Assembly (NCBI GenBank): GCA_963733135.1
Contig: CAVTBX010000004.1
Location: 397,733-461,732, forward strand
DNA: 64,000 nucleotides
Direction: 5' to 3'
DNA from: CAVTBX01 sp963733135
GTDB lineage: Bacteria > Actinomycetota > Thermoleophilia > Gaiellales > Gaiellaceae
Within the stretch, counting starts at the first letter, position 1. The number at the start of each line of letters is the position of its first letter. Below, one piece after another: positions 37,397-46,264 of the stretch. The position numbers and the translations under genes are program-made. The notes beneath the pieces are model-generated. The model searched no databases. It worked only from the letters and a program-made list of their open reading frames with translations, and was not told where the DNA came from.

Positions 37397-38722
37397 CTAC
37401 GCGCCGGTTGCTTCCTCCAAGGCCTCTTCCCAGACGGCGAGAGCCTCGGAGAGCTGCTCGTCCGTGATGACGAGCGGGACGAGCACCCGGATGCAGTTCG
37501 AGTGGATGCCGGCCTTCAGGAGCAGCAGCCCGCGTGGGAGCGCGCCTTCGGCGATCGCCGTCGCGAGCTCGGGATCGGGCTCCTTCGTGTCGCGATCCTC
37601 CACGATCTCGATCGCCAGCATGGCTCCGAGGCCGCGGACGTCTCCGACACACGCGAAGCGCTCGTGCCAGAGCTCCATTCGGGCCTTGATCGTCTCGCCG
37701 ATCGACTCGGCACGCTCGGACAGCGACTCCTCCTCGATCGTGTCGAGGACGGCATGGGCAGCCGCGATCGCTACCGGGTTGCCGACGTACGTGCCGCCGA
37801 TCGCCGAGTCGCCGGGTGCGTCCATGATCTCGGCGCGGCCGATCACGCCCGAGAGCGGGATACCGGCTGCGATCGACTTCGCGACCGTGGTCAGATCGGC
37901 CTCGACGTCGTAGTGCTCCATGGCGAAGACGCGGCCGGTACGACAGAAGCCCGTCTGCACCTCGTCGGCGACGAGGACGATGCCGCGCTCGTCGCAGATC
38001 CGGCGCAGCCCGCGCACGAACTCGGGCGGGGCGACGATGAACCCGCTCTCGCCCTGCACCGGCTCGAAGACGATCGCCGCGACGTCCTCCGCCGCGACCG
38101 TCGTCCGGAACGCGTCCTCGAGCGAGGCCAGCGCGGCCTCGGTGTCCGGGCCCCGGTACGAGCTCGGGAACGGCACGCGGTAGACCTCGGGCGCGAACGG
38201 CCCGAGCCCCGCCTTGTACGGGTGCGTCTTCGAGGTCAGGGACAGCGCGAGGAGCGTCCGGCCGTGGAAGCCTCCATCGAACGCGATCACGGCCGGCCGC
38301 TTGGTGTACGAACGCGCGAACTTGACGGCGTTCTCGATCGCCTCGGCACCCGCATTGAAGAACGCGACGCGCTTCTCGCCGGAGATGGGCACGAGGTCGA
38401 CCAGGCGCTCCGCGAGCCCGATGTAGTTCTCGTACGGGACGATCGTGAAGTCCGTGTGCGTGAAGCGGGAGGCCTGCTCCTGCACCGCCTCGACCACACG
38501 CGGATTGGAGTGGCCGACGTTCAGGCAGCCGACGCCGCCGGCGAAGTCGACGAACGTGTTGCCGTCGACATCGGTGACGAGCGCCCCCTCTCCTTCGGCG
38601 ATCACGACGGGCAGGTAGATCGAGAGCGGCTCGGCGATCACGCGCTCTTTGCGGTCGAGGATCTCCTTGCTCCGGGGGCCCGGAACCTCAGTCTGGAGGC
38701 GGATCGAACGAGTGGTAGCCAT
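37397..38722 (-). CDS. gabT: 4-aminobutyrate aminotransferase (class III, PLP-dependent)
   Basis: The 441-residue enzyme removes the amino group from GABA or a related omega-amino acid. Visible are FVDFAGGVGCLNVGHSNPRV, FFNAGAEAIENAVKFAR, FDGGFHGRTLLALSLTSK, the PLP phosphate and ring contacts VADEVQTGFCRTGR, and the Schiff-base lysine in TTVAKSIAAGIPLSGV. The ATG at 38722 gives the family N-terminus (MATTRSIRLQTEVPGP); a longer frame is not supported. GabT is the best name, but beta-alanine or ornithine-type substrates cannot be excluded. Confidence 0.9.
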   Translation of the reverse strand: MATTRSIRLQTEVPGPRSKEILDRKERVIAEPLSIYLPVVIAEGEGALVTDVDGNTFVDFAGGVGCLNVGHSNPRVVEAVQEQASRFTHTDFTIVPYENYIGLAERLVDLVPISGEKRVAFFNAGAEAIENAVKFARSYTKRPAVIAFDGGFHGRTLLALSLTSKTHPYKAGLGPFAPEVYRVPFPSSYRGPDTEAALASLEDAFRTTVAAEDVAAIVFEPVQGESGFIVAPPEFVRGLRRICDERGIVLVADEVQTGFCRTGRVFAMEHYDVEADLTTVAKSIAAGIPLSGVIGRAEIMDAPGDSAIGGTYVGNPVAIAAAHAVLDTIEEESLSERAESIGETIKARMELWHERFACVGDVRGLGAMLAIEIVEDRDTKEPDPELATAIAEGALPRGLLLLKAGIHSNCIRVLVPLVITDEQLSEALAVWEEALEEATGA

Positions 38723-38760
38723 CGCGCCTGAGCTTAGAGGCTCCAACGGGATGACGCTTC

Positions 38761-38881
38761 GCCGTCGGAGTGCACGCTTGCGCGTCCACTTTCCACGCAA
38801 GGACGCAGGGAGTGCTCATATCTGGAGGATATGAGCGCGACTGAGGACGCGGCCTCCGGCCGCGCAGCGTGCTCCGACGGC
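38761..38881. other. 121-bp structured intergenic element with 21-bp paired ends
   Basis: The ends GCCGTCGGAG (38761-38770) and CTCCGACGGC (38872-38881) are perfectly complementary, and pairing continues inward (CACGCT with AGCGTG, GCGCG with CGCGC) with two small bulges, 21 pairs in all. Inside are three more hairpins: GCGTCC/GGACGC (38782-38806), GCTCATATC/GATATGAGC (38814-38836) and a GCGGCC-TCC-GGCCGC stem near 38849-38863. It fills the gap between the divergent gabT and dcd genes. It may be a structured RNA or a small mobile repeat. Confidence 0.6.
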
Positions 38882-38927
38882 ATAAGGCTTCGTTCGGTTG
38901 GAGGCTCTTTATAGTCTGGCCCCGCCG

Positions 38928-39494
38928 ATGGTCCTCTCCGACCGCAGCATCACGCGGCTCCTCGACGAGGGCCGGATCGGGATCGATCCCTATGACGAGG
39001 CGCTGCTCCAACCGTCGAGCCTCGACGTGCGCGTCGACCGGTTCTTCCGAGTCTTTCGGAACAGTCGCTACCCGTTCATCGACGTCAAGCAGCCGATGGA
39101 GGATCTGACGGAGCTCCTCGAGATCTCGGACGAGGAGCAGCCGTTCATCCTCCATCCGGGCGAGTTCGTGCTCGGCTCGACGCTCGAGCGGGTCACGCTT
39201 CCCGACGATCTCGTGGCTCGCCTCGAAGGCAAGAGCTCGCTCGGCCGGCTCGGGCTCCTCATCCACTCCACGGCCGGGTTCATCGACCCCGGCTGGGACG
39301 GTCACGTGACACTCGAGCTCTCGAACGTGGCGAACCTGCCGATCACGCTGTACGTCGGAATGCCGATCGGGCAGCTCTCGTTCGTGCAGCTGACTGAGCC
39401 GGCGGCGACGCCGTACGGCGCCGGTACCCTCGGCTCGAAGTACCAGGGACAGGAGGGGCCGACGCCGAGCCGTTACTGGAAGAACTTCGCGTGA
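38928..39494 (+). CDS. dcd: dCTP deaminase
   Basis: It deaminates dCTP to dUTP, or directly to dUMP in bifunctional actinobacterial forms, supplying thymidylate synthesis. The 188-residue sequence has SSLDVRVDRFFRVF, EFVLGSTLERV, GKSSLGRLGLLIHSTAGFID in overlapping parts, and catalytic HVTLELSN. The C-terminus (GSKYQGQEGPTPSRYWKNF) closes over the active site. The ATG at 38928 is chosen from the family N-terminus MVLSDRSI. Its stop overlaps the next start as GTGA. Confidence 0.95.
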   Translation: MVLSDRSITRLLDEGRIGIDPYDEALLQPSSLDVRVDRFFRVFRNSRYPFIDVKQPMEDLTELLEISDEEQPFILHPGEFVLGSTLERVTLPDDLVARLEGKSSLGRLGLLIHSTAGFIDPGWDGHVTLELSNVANLPITLYVGMPIGQLSFVQLTEPAATPYGAGTLGSKYQGQEGPTPSRYWKNFA

Positions 39495-40390
39495 TCCTCG
39501 TGACCGGTGGAACCGGCTTTGTGGGAAGCCGTGCCGTTCACGCGCTCCGGGCAGAGGGGCGGCCTGTTCGTGCTCTCGCCCGGGACCCCGGCGCCAAGAA
39601 GTCGAAGACGCTCGTCAACTGGGGTTGCGACCTCGTACAGGGTGACGTCACCGACGCCGAGAGCCTGCGGCGCGCCGTCGATGGCTGCGACGCCGTCGTT
39701 CACTTCGTCGCCCTGATCGCCGAGCGGCGGCCGGAGCCGTTCGAGCGGGTCATGAAGCAGGGCACCCGCGACCTCGTCGCTGCTGCGAAGGAGGCAGGTG
39801 TCCGCCGCTTCGTCCTCATGAGCGCGCTCGGAACCGATGAGCGCTCGAAGGATCTCGTTCCGTACTACGGCGCGAAGTGGGACATGGAGCAGACCGTAAG
39901 AGCCTCAGGCCTCGACCACGTGATCTTCCGGCCGAGCTTCATCTTCGGGCGCGAGGGCGGCATCCTGCCGCTCTTCATGCGCCAGGTGCGGCTCGCGCCC
40001 GTGACGCCCGTGGCCGGGGACGGCGAGCGGCGGCTTCAGCCAATCTGGGTCGACGACGTCGCGCAGTTCTTCACGCGGTCGATCGACGAGGAGCGGGCGA
40101 GCGGGACGACGTTCGACCTCTGCGGGCCGGACAAGCCGACCTGGAACGACTTCCTGGCCAAGCTTCGGCGAAGGCTCGGTGTTCGGCGCCGGCCCACGGT
40201 TCACGTCCCGATGGCTGTCATGCGCGCCGGGGCGGCGGTCGTCGAGAGGCTCCCGAGCCCGCCCGTCACGCGCGACCAGCTCACGATGCTCGAGGACGCG
40301 GACAACGTGGGCGACCCGGCGCCCGCGAACGAGCTCTTCGGGATCGAGCCGATCGGGCTCGACGAGCAGCTCCGCCGGGCAGCAGGCTGA
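39491..40390 (+). CDS. NAD(P)-binding epimerase/NDUFA9-like protein
   Basis: The 299-residue short-chain-type protein starts ILVTGGTGFVGSRAVHAL with the Rossmann motif TGGTGFVG (about 5-12), followed by DLVQGDVTDAESL, VVHFVALIAE and YYGAKWDMEQTVRASGLDH, the Tyr-x-x-x-Lys-like region. It most resembles the atypical SDR group that includes complex I NDUFA9 and is of uncertain substrate. Its GTG overlaps the dcd stop. Confidence 0.88.
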   Translation: MILVTGGTGFVGSRAVHALRAEGRPVRALARDPGAKKSKTLVNWGCDLVQGDVTDAESLRRAVDGCDAVVHFVALIAERRPEPFERVMKQGTRDLVAAAKEAGVRRFVLMSALGTDERSKDLVPYYGAKWDMEQTVRASGLDHVIFRPSFIFGREGGILPLFMRQVRLAPVTPVAGDGERRLQPIWVDDVAQFFTRSIDEERASGTTFDLCGPDKPTWNDFLAKLRRRLGVRRRPTVHVPMAVMRAGAAVVERLPSPPVTRDQLTMLEDADNVGDPAPANELFGIEPIGLDEQLRRAAG

Positions 40391-41335
40391 GCCGAGCGCA
40401 AGCGGCCGGTCGCGCCAGCGCGGCCACGTTGGCGGCCGTCTTCGGGACGCTGACCCTGGCGGGATTCGCGGGCGGGCTTGCCTGGGTCTTCGATCTCGCC
40501 GCACACTTCCGGGTGCAGTACGCGCTGATCCTGAGCGTCGTTGCGCTGGCCGCGGCTCTCCTGCGCGGAGTCCTCGTCGCCGCAATCGCCCTCGCTCTCG
40601 CTCTCGTCAACCTCGCTGTCGTCGGCGCCCGTCTGGAATGACGCGGAGCGGCCCGAGGGCGGCACGCGAGAGCTCTCGATCCTCGTCCTGAACCTCGACG
40701 CGCGAAACGACGACTACGAAGCCGTCGCCGATCTCATCCGAGAGCGCGAGCCCGACGTCCTCGGAGCGCTCGAGCTGACGCCGGCCTGGCTGACCGCCCT
40801 CGAGGAGCCGCTCCGCGCCTACACCTCACGCCGGCTCGAGGTGCGCGAGGGCGCGTACGGCGCCGGGATCTTCAGCCGGCTCGAGCTCCGAGACGACGAA
40901 GTCGTCTTCCCGGCCGGTCCGGAGTACCCGTTGCTGCTCGGAACCGTCAAGGCGGGCTCGGGGCCGGCCCGGCTCGCGCTCATCCATCCGCGCGTACCCG
41001 GGACGCCGGGCGACGCGGAGGCGCACGAGACCCTGATCGAGGCAGCCGGCAGGGCCGTGGCCGCGGCGAAGTCGGGCGCAGTGATCGGCGACCTGAACAC
41101 GACCCCGTGGTCGGCCCGCTATCGAAAGCTCGTCGACGAGGTCGGGCTAGACGACACTCGTGCGGGCTATGGGCTCGAAGCGACCTGGCCGGCGTTCCTG
41201 CCCGGTTTTCTCCGCATCCCGATCGATCACGTGCTCACGACGCCCGATCTTGCCGCGACCGGGCGCGAGGTCGGCCCGAACGTGGGCTCCGACCACCTGC
41301 CCGTGTGGGTCGAGCTCTCGTCGGGCTCCTGGTAA
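40387..41335 (+). CDS. Membrane-anchored endonuclease/exonuclease/phosphatase protein (frameshifted)
   Basis: The N-terminal frame gives membrane helices (LAAVFGTLTLAGFAGGLAWV, ALILSVVALAAALLRGVLVA) and ends at TGA near 40,641. The next frame continues with an EEP-fold domain: LSILVLNLDARNDDYEAVAD, REPDVLGALELTP, SGAVIGDLNTTPWSARYR and IDHVLTTPD with the catalytic Asp/His region GSDHLPVWVEL. A one-base indel near 40,635 joins them into about 315 residues, as in related proteins. The apparent start is CTG at 40387 in a CTGA overlap with the epimerase stop; TTG at 40429 is an alternative. Confidence 0.83.
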
Positions 41336-41340
41336 GGAAA

Positions 41341-41362
41341 CGGGGGGCCCGCAGGCCCCCCG
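41341..41362. terminator. GC-rich terminator-like hairpin
   Basis: CGGGGGGCC (41341-41349) pairs with GGCCCCCCG (41354-41362) around CGCA, directly behind the EEP stop. There is no T-run. The remaining gap to 41,520, where the convergent methyltransferase ends, holds a second imperfect palindrome near 41,420-41,452 (GTAGG..CCTAC type) and no gene. Confidence 0.55.
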
Positions 41363-41520
41363 TCGGAAACTCGCCTGGATTTCGTAGAGGCGCTACACGT
41401 CCCCCACGCTGGCTAGGCGGTTCCCCGTAGGTCTCGGGGACACGCCCCTACGAGCGAGTACCTCCACTGCCCGTACTGTCATAACTCAGTCGGACCACCC
41501 CCTTTCCGCGGTTACCTCAA

Positions 41521-42117
41521 CTATAGAGATCCGCGTAGGACAGCCGTAACCTCGAGCCCACGGTCGAGGGGAACCGTCACCGAGAGGAGTGTGGGGTCGT
41601 TCTGGCGAGCCTCCGAGTAGGCCGCGAGGGTCTCTTGATGCGAGATGACGTTGTCTGCGATCACAACACCGCCCGACTCGAGCTTCTCGCGCGCCAGCGT
41701 GAAGAGGGCGTCGTAGTCGTCCTTCTCCGCGTCCAAGAACACGACGTCGAAGACATCGTCGAGAGCCCGGAGCGAGTCGAATGCGTCACCTTCGACCAGC
41801 TCGGCCCATTGCTCGAGGCCGGCCTCCGCGACGTTCCGGCGCCAGGCCTCGACGGACTCGTGGTTCTTCTCCAGCGAGAGGACGCGGCCGCCCAGGTTCC
41901 GGACACCGGCAGCGAGCCAGATCGACGAGTAGCCGCGCGAACCGCCGATCTCGAGGACCTCGCATCCATTCTGGGGTGCGACGAAGGAGAAGAGGAAGCG
42001 CCCCGTGGTCGGTTCGACCGCGCGCGAGCGCTGGGCCGGCGGCAAGCCCTTGGCGCGCTCATCCTGATCCTCGGCCTCGAGCCGGCTGAGCACCTCGCGG
42101 ACTCTTTCGTCCAGCAC
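41521..42117 (-). CDS. Class I SAM-dependent O-methyltransferase
   Basis: The 198-residue enzyme has the SAM motif CEVLEIGGSRGYSSIWLA, the acidic ribose contact VLSLEKNHES, VVFLDAEKDDYDALFTLA with metal Asp residues, and VVIADNVISHQETLAAY, the caffeoyl-CoA/catechol O-methyltransferase pattern. The substrate is unknown. The GTG start overlaps the stop of the preceding small gene as TAGTG. Confidence 0.88.
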   Translation of the reverse strand: MLDERVREVLSRLEAEDQDERAKGLPPAQRSRAVEPTTGRFLFSFVAPQNGCEVLEIGGSRGYSSIWLAAGVRNLGGRVLSLEKNHESVEAWRRNVAEAGLEQWAELVEGDAFDSLRALDDVFDVVFLDAEKDDYDALFTLAREKLESGGVVIADNVISHQETLAAYSEARQNDPTLLSVTVPLDRGLEVTAVLRGSL

Positions 42118-42434
42118 TACGAACGCGGGTCGCGGGCCTCGGCGATCTCCGCCGCGCCGCCCTCGTGCTTCCGAACGACCAGGTAGTCGTCGTAGCGCTC
42201 GACGATCTCCTCGACGTCGAGCTGCTCGTGGCCGGGCAGCACGGCGAAGTCACGCGGCTCGGAGCGCAACTCCTCGTACACGACAAGCGTCAACGTGAGG
42301 GACTGCGTGCACTCCGGGTCTCCGCACTCGCAGAGGAAGTCGGCCTGGCCGCCTTCGGTGACGTCCTCGATGCGCTCGTTCACGTCACGGAAGAGGGCTT
42401 CGTTCCTACCGATCCGCTCGCCCCGTTCGCCCAT
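42117..42434 (-). CDS. Conserved small protein with CxC-x4-C motif
   Basis: The 105-residue protein starts MGERGERIGRNEALFRDVNE and has ADFLCECGDPECTQSLTLTL, a CxCx4C cluster that could hold zinc, then HEQLDVEEIVERYDDYLVVRKH. Similar short proteins are widespread in actinobacteria without known function. It overlaps the methyltransferase start, so the two are co-translated. Confidence 0.8.
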   Translation of the reverse strand: MGERGERIGRNEALFRDVNERIEDVTEGGQADFLCECGDPECTQSLTLTLVVYEELRSEPRDFAVLPGHEQLDVEEIVERYDDYLVVRKHEGGAAEIAEARDPRS

Positions 42435-42457
42435 CAGCGGCGCAGTGTACTGAGCGG

Positions 42458-42769
42458 TCAGAGCGTGACCTTGACGACGCCGTCCTCGACCTTCACGGGA
42501 AAGGTCTCAACCGGCAGGTACGCGGGCAAGGTCAGAGCCCTCCCCGTCGTGATGTCGAAGCGCGACCCGTGGCGCGGACAGATCACGGCGCACTCGTCAG
42601 GCTCCCAGTCGCCTTCGACGAGCGGCCCGTCGTCGTGGGAGCAGCGATCCTCGAGCGCGTAGAGCTCGCCGTCGCAGTTGTAGACCCCGACCGAGATCTC
42701 GCCCGCGTGCACGAGCTTCATCTCCCCCGGGGGGAGCTCCTCGACCGGGCAGACATCGACGTCTCGCAT
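42458..42769 (-). CDS. Rieske-type [2Fe-2S] ferredoxin
   Basis: The 103-residue protein has the two Rieske cluster motifs: CSHDDGPL (Cys and His pair 1) and CPRHGSRFD (Cys and His pair 2), in a domain with ELYALEDRC before them. It is a soluble electron carrier of the ring-hydroxylating oxygenase ferredoxin type. Directly behind sufU, as here, it is a frequent companion of actinobacterial SUF iron-sulfur assembly operons. Confidence 0.92.
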   Translation of the reverse strand: MRDVDVCPVEELPPGEMKLVHAGEISVGVYNCDGELYALEDRCSHDDGPLVEGDWEPDECAVICPRHGSRFDITTGRALTLPAYLPVETFPVKVEDGVVKVTL

Positions 42770-42773
42770 GGAG

Positions 42774-43207
42774 CTACGTGAGCTCGAGCTCGTCGAGCCC
42801 TTCCCAGCCGTCGGGAAGGGGTGTGCCCTTGGAGCGGTGGAGCGCCACCTTCAGCACGCCGAGACCGAGAAGCGCGCACTTGAGCCGGATCGGCGTCAGC
42901 GGGATGCCGACCTCGTCAAGGAGCTCGTCTCGCTCCATCACCGCGACGTCGCTCGCCGTGCGGCCTTTCACCATCTCCATCAGCATCGACGTCGACGCCT
43001 GGCTGATCGCGCAGCCGCGGCCCCGAAACGGACGTCCTCGATCGTCTCGCCGTCGTTGCCGAACGCGACGAAGATCGAGACCTCGTCGCCGCAGAGCGGG
43101 TTCTGGCCCTCGGCCGTGGCGTCGGGATCATCGAGCTCCCCGTGCCCACGCGGGTTCTTGTAGTGGTCGAGGATGACCTCGCGGTACATCTGCTCGAGCT
43201 CGGACAC
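42774..43207 (-). CDS. sufU: Fe-S cluster assembly protein SufU (frameshifted)
   Basis: SufU shuttles sulfur or zinc-linked persulfide from SufS. Visible are EQMYREVILDHYKNPRGHGE, then GQNPLCGDEVSIF (first Cys and Asp ligand) in one frame, and after a break near 43,010 GCAISQASTSMLMEM (second Cys) and CALLGLGVLKVAL (third Cys) in another. One missing G in a GGGG run explains the break; repaired length is about 144 residues. The start is GTG at 43207 (VSELEQMYREV). The Rieske gene follows 4 bp downstream. Confidence 0.88.
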
Positions 43208-43213
43208 GGTCTC

Positions 43214-43576
43214 ATCGTAACGGCCTGTCCGCGTCGACCGCCGGCGCAGCAACGAGCCCGCTGAGCCGGAATGCGGCGGCGGGCGCCGGTCAGCGCGTCC
43301 CGGAGCGCCTGCGCCGCCTCCGGCCCATGAACACCTTCGCCGTGGCCCACGAGGATGTGCTCAGGGTTCAGGCCACCGAAGGTCTTTCGCGGAGGCATGA
43401 GGCGCAGCAGCGGGTGGACGCCGTAGCTGGCTCGGGTCGAGCTTTCATGTACCCGAGCGTTCCGATCGCGTCGGCGGCGACGAGCACGCGACGCTCGGGC
43501 CACCAGAGGGCGACCTCGCGCCAGAAACCGTTCCTTCACGACGGTTCGGGCCTCGAGGCGCGTGTCGGGCAGGCCA
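43214..43576 (-). pseudogene. MBL-fold hydrolase, 3' part, cut by the junction and frameshifted
   Basis: Minus-strand frames give HGLPDTRLEARTVVK, then FWREVALWWPERRVLVAADA, then YGVHPLLRLMPPRKTFGGLN and HILVGHGEGVHGPEAAQALR, consistent with the C-terminal half of a metallo-beta-lactamase-like protein after one or two indels. Upstream of about 43,576 the frame meets a stop and all similarity in style ends. The exact 3' end is unsure because of the indels. Confidence 0.6.
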
Positions 43577-43693
43577 TGGAAGGGGTATTAGAGCACGCGC
43601 AGGGCAAACGAACAGTTCAAATATTTAGCATATTAATTTTTTAATTTTGGGGCCTACGCAGAAGCCTCTCTCCCCTCGCGGTAATCGAGTCCA

Positions 43694-46264
43694 TGTTGAC
43701 CGTAAAGACCCTAAAAGCGGGACAGCACAAGTATTACCTTGAGCAAGTCAGCATTAATTACTACACCGAGAGCGGCGAGCCGCCGGGGGTATGGGCGGGG
43801 GATGCCGCGAGGGAATTCGGGTTGGAGCCGGGAGCAAGGGTCGAGGAGATGCACCTCTCGCGGCTCTGCGAGGGATTCGACCCGCACTCGGGAAGGCCCC
43901 TCGTGCAGAACGCCGGGAAGGGGCCGGAGGATTGCAAGAACTACCGGAAGCCGGGCGACGACGTGCACCTTGAGCATGCCCAAATCCGCGTCGGTGATTT
44001 GGGCCTGTGCGAGCGACGAGCTCAGGGCGGCCATCGACAGGATGGCCCTGGACGCCGCGAGGAAGGTGATTTCGTTCATCCAGGACCATTGCGGCTTCTG
44101 TCGCGTGGGCAAGGGCGGCCAGAGCCTTGAGTGCGTGCCGCTCCTCTTCGCGATTTTCCCCCAGTCGGTTTCCCGCGAGTCCGACCCGCATCACCACCTG
44201 CACATGCTATTTCTCAACATCACCCGCAAGGCCGACGGGAACACGCGAGCCGTGGATTCCACCCATCTCTACCACTACCAGAAGGCGGCAGGGGCCTTGT
44301 ACCGCGTTTGCCTGGCGGAGGGCTTCCAGAGGCTCGGGTTCGAGGTCGAGGTCGTCGAGAAGGGCAGGCATCGCTTCTTCGAGATTCGAGGGGTGCCCGA
44401 GGAGCTCGCCCGCGAGTTCGCCAAGCGGACCGCCACCATCGAGGCCGAGGCGGAACGCCGCCACGGGTCGCTGCAGGCCGCGGACGCCGAGGACAGGGAA
44501 CGCTTGAGGACCCGGACGAAGAAGGCCAAGAGGGAGCTCGTGAGGCCCCGAGACGAGCTCTTCGCCGAGTGGCGGGAGGTCGCCGCACGGTTCGGCATCA
44601 CGCAGGAGAGCATCGAGCGGCTTCGGGCAGGGCATCGGCCGGTCGCCGCCCAGGAGACCGAGCGGCGGAAGGAGGAGGTGTTTCACGAGGCCGTCTCCCG
44701 CCTGGAGGATGCCCAGAGCCACTTCGACAGGGCCGACATCGTCGAGCACGTGGCCGAAGAGTCCCAAGGGAAGCTCTCCTTCCACGCGGCGTTGGAACTC
44801 ATCGAGGAGAAGCTCTCCGGTTCGACCCTGATGCATCTCGGGGGCATGGTCACGAAGCCCAGGAGCCACGCCGAGCGAGTCTACATGGAACGCATCGAGG
44901 AGCGGTTCACGACGCATGCAAATTGGATGATGGAAGAGGCGATGAGGGACGCGGCCCTGGCCCTCGCGAGAGAGCGAAACCCCATCGACCAACGCCACGT
45001 CGAGGAGGCGATTGCGAGGAGGCCCTCCATCAAGGACGACCAGGAGCGGGCGGTCCGATATCTTTGCGACGGGCCGAACATCCGGGCGATGACCGGGAAC
45101 GCGGGCACGGGGAAGACCTTCACCTTGCAGGCCGTCCGGGAGGCATACGAGGCCGCGGGGAGGACCGTGGTGGGCTGTGCCCTCCAGGGGAGTGCCGCCG
45201 AGGAGCTCGAAGCCAAGAGCGGCATCCCGTCGGATACGCTCAGGCGGACGCTCTACCGCCTCGACAAAGGGTATCTACACTTCGATGAGAAGACGGTGGT
45301 GGTGCTTGACGAGGCCGGGATGGTCGGCACGGTCAAGATGACCCGGCTCTTGCAGCACGCGGCGAGGGCCGGGGCGAAGGTGCTCCTCGTGGGGGATGCC
45401 AAGCAGCTCCAGCCCATCGAGGCGGGAGGCCCTTTCAAGCACCTCTGCGGGCTCATCGGCGATGTCTTGTTGAAGAAGATTCTCCGCCAGGCAGACCCCA
45501 CGAGGCATGCCGCCATCGAGGATTTCGCCTACGGGAGGAGCCGCGAGGCCCTCGCTGATTTCATCAGGCGGGGCGAGCTCCACGAGCTTTCGACGAAGGC
45601 GGACGCGATAGACCGGATGGTCGAGCGGTGGGTCGTCGACGGGGGACCGTTAAAGCCCGAGCGGGTCTCGATGCTCGCCAACCTGAACCACGACGTTCGC
45701 ACGATTAACCGCAAGTGCCAGGCCATCAGGATTGAGCTCGGCCGCGTGAACCCCGAGCGGACGATTGCCGCAAACGGCGAGCTCTTCCACGAGGGAGACA
45801 TCCTGCAATTTGCGAAGATTGACAGGACGCGGGGCATCCAGAACGCGAACACGGGAACGATTCTCGCCGTCGACGAGGCGAGCGAGACCCTCACCGTGAG
45901 GCTCGACAAGGACGCCAGGGTGCTCGACATCCCCGTGAAGGAATACGGCCCGGAGAACATCCGGCTCGGGTACTCAAGGACGACTCACAAGTCTCAGGGG
46001 AAAAGTTTCGAGCGTGCCCACGTGCTCATCGGAGGCAGCTTGAGCAATCGGCACTCGGCCTACGTGCAGGCGTCGAGGGCGATTTACAAGACCGAGCTCT
46101 ACGTGAGCTCCGACCAGGCCGGCCCCGAGTATCGGGACCTCTGCCGCGTGCTCGCACGCGACAGGGCGAAGGACCTGGCCCACGACGTGGCCGAGGCCCA
46201 GGTCCGCTCCGGGCACCAGGCCAGGCCGCATCCTCGCTCTCTCGCGGTGCCCGTCGGACGCTAG
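43694..46264 (+). CDS. MobF-family relaxase-helicase (frameshifted)
   Basis: A conjugative relaxase nicks the transfer origin and unwinds the plasmid. The N-terminal part (MLTVKTLKAGQHKYYLEQVS) has the TrwC-type tyrosines near residues 14-15 and 22-23; the metal-binding triad HHHLHMLFLN lies near residue 165. The helicase has Walker A GNAGTGKTFTLQ, Walker B VVVLDEAGMV and the C-terminal THKSQGKSFERAHV of the RecD/TraI group. One extra C near 43,966 splits the frame; repaired length is about 856 residues, shorter than TraI. It is the first gene of the planctomycete-like segment. Compact relaxases of this kind occur in planctomycetes and verrucomicrobia. Confidence 0.9.

Noticed and set aside
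38832..38915. Possible 27-residue ORF (MSATEDAASGRAACSDGIRL...) in the gabT-dcd gap
   Set aside because: GGAGG lies only 2 bases before the ATG, and the ORF is entirely inside the structured inverted-repeat element.
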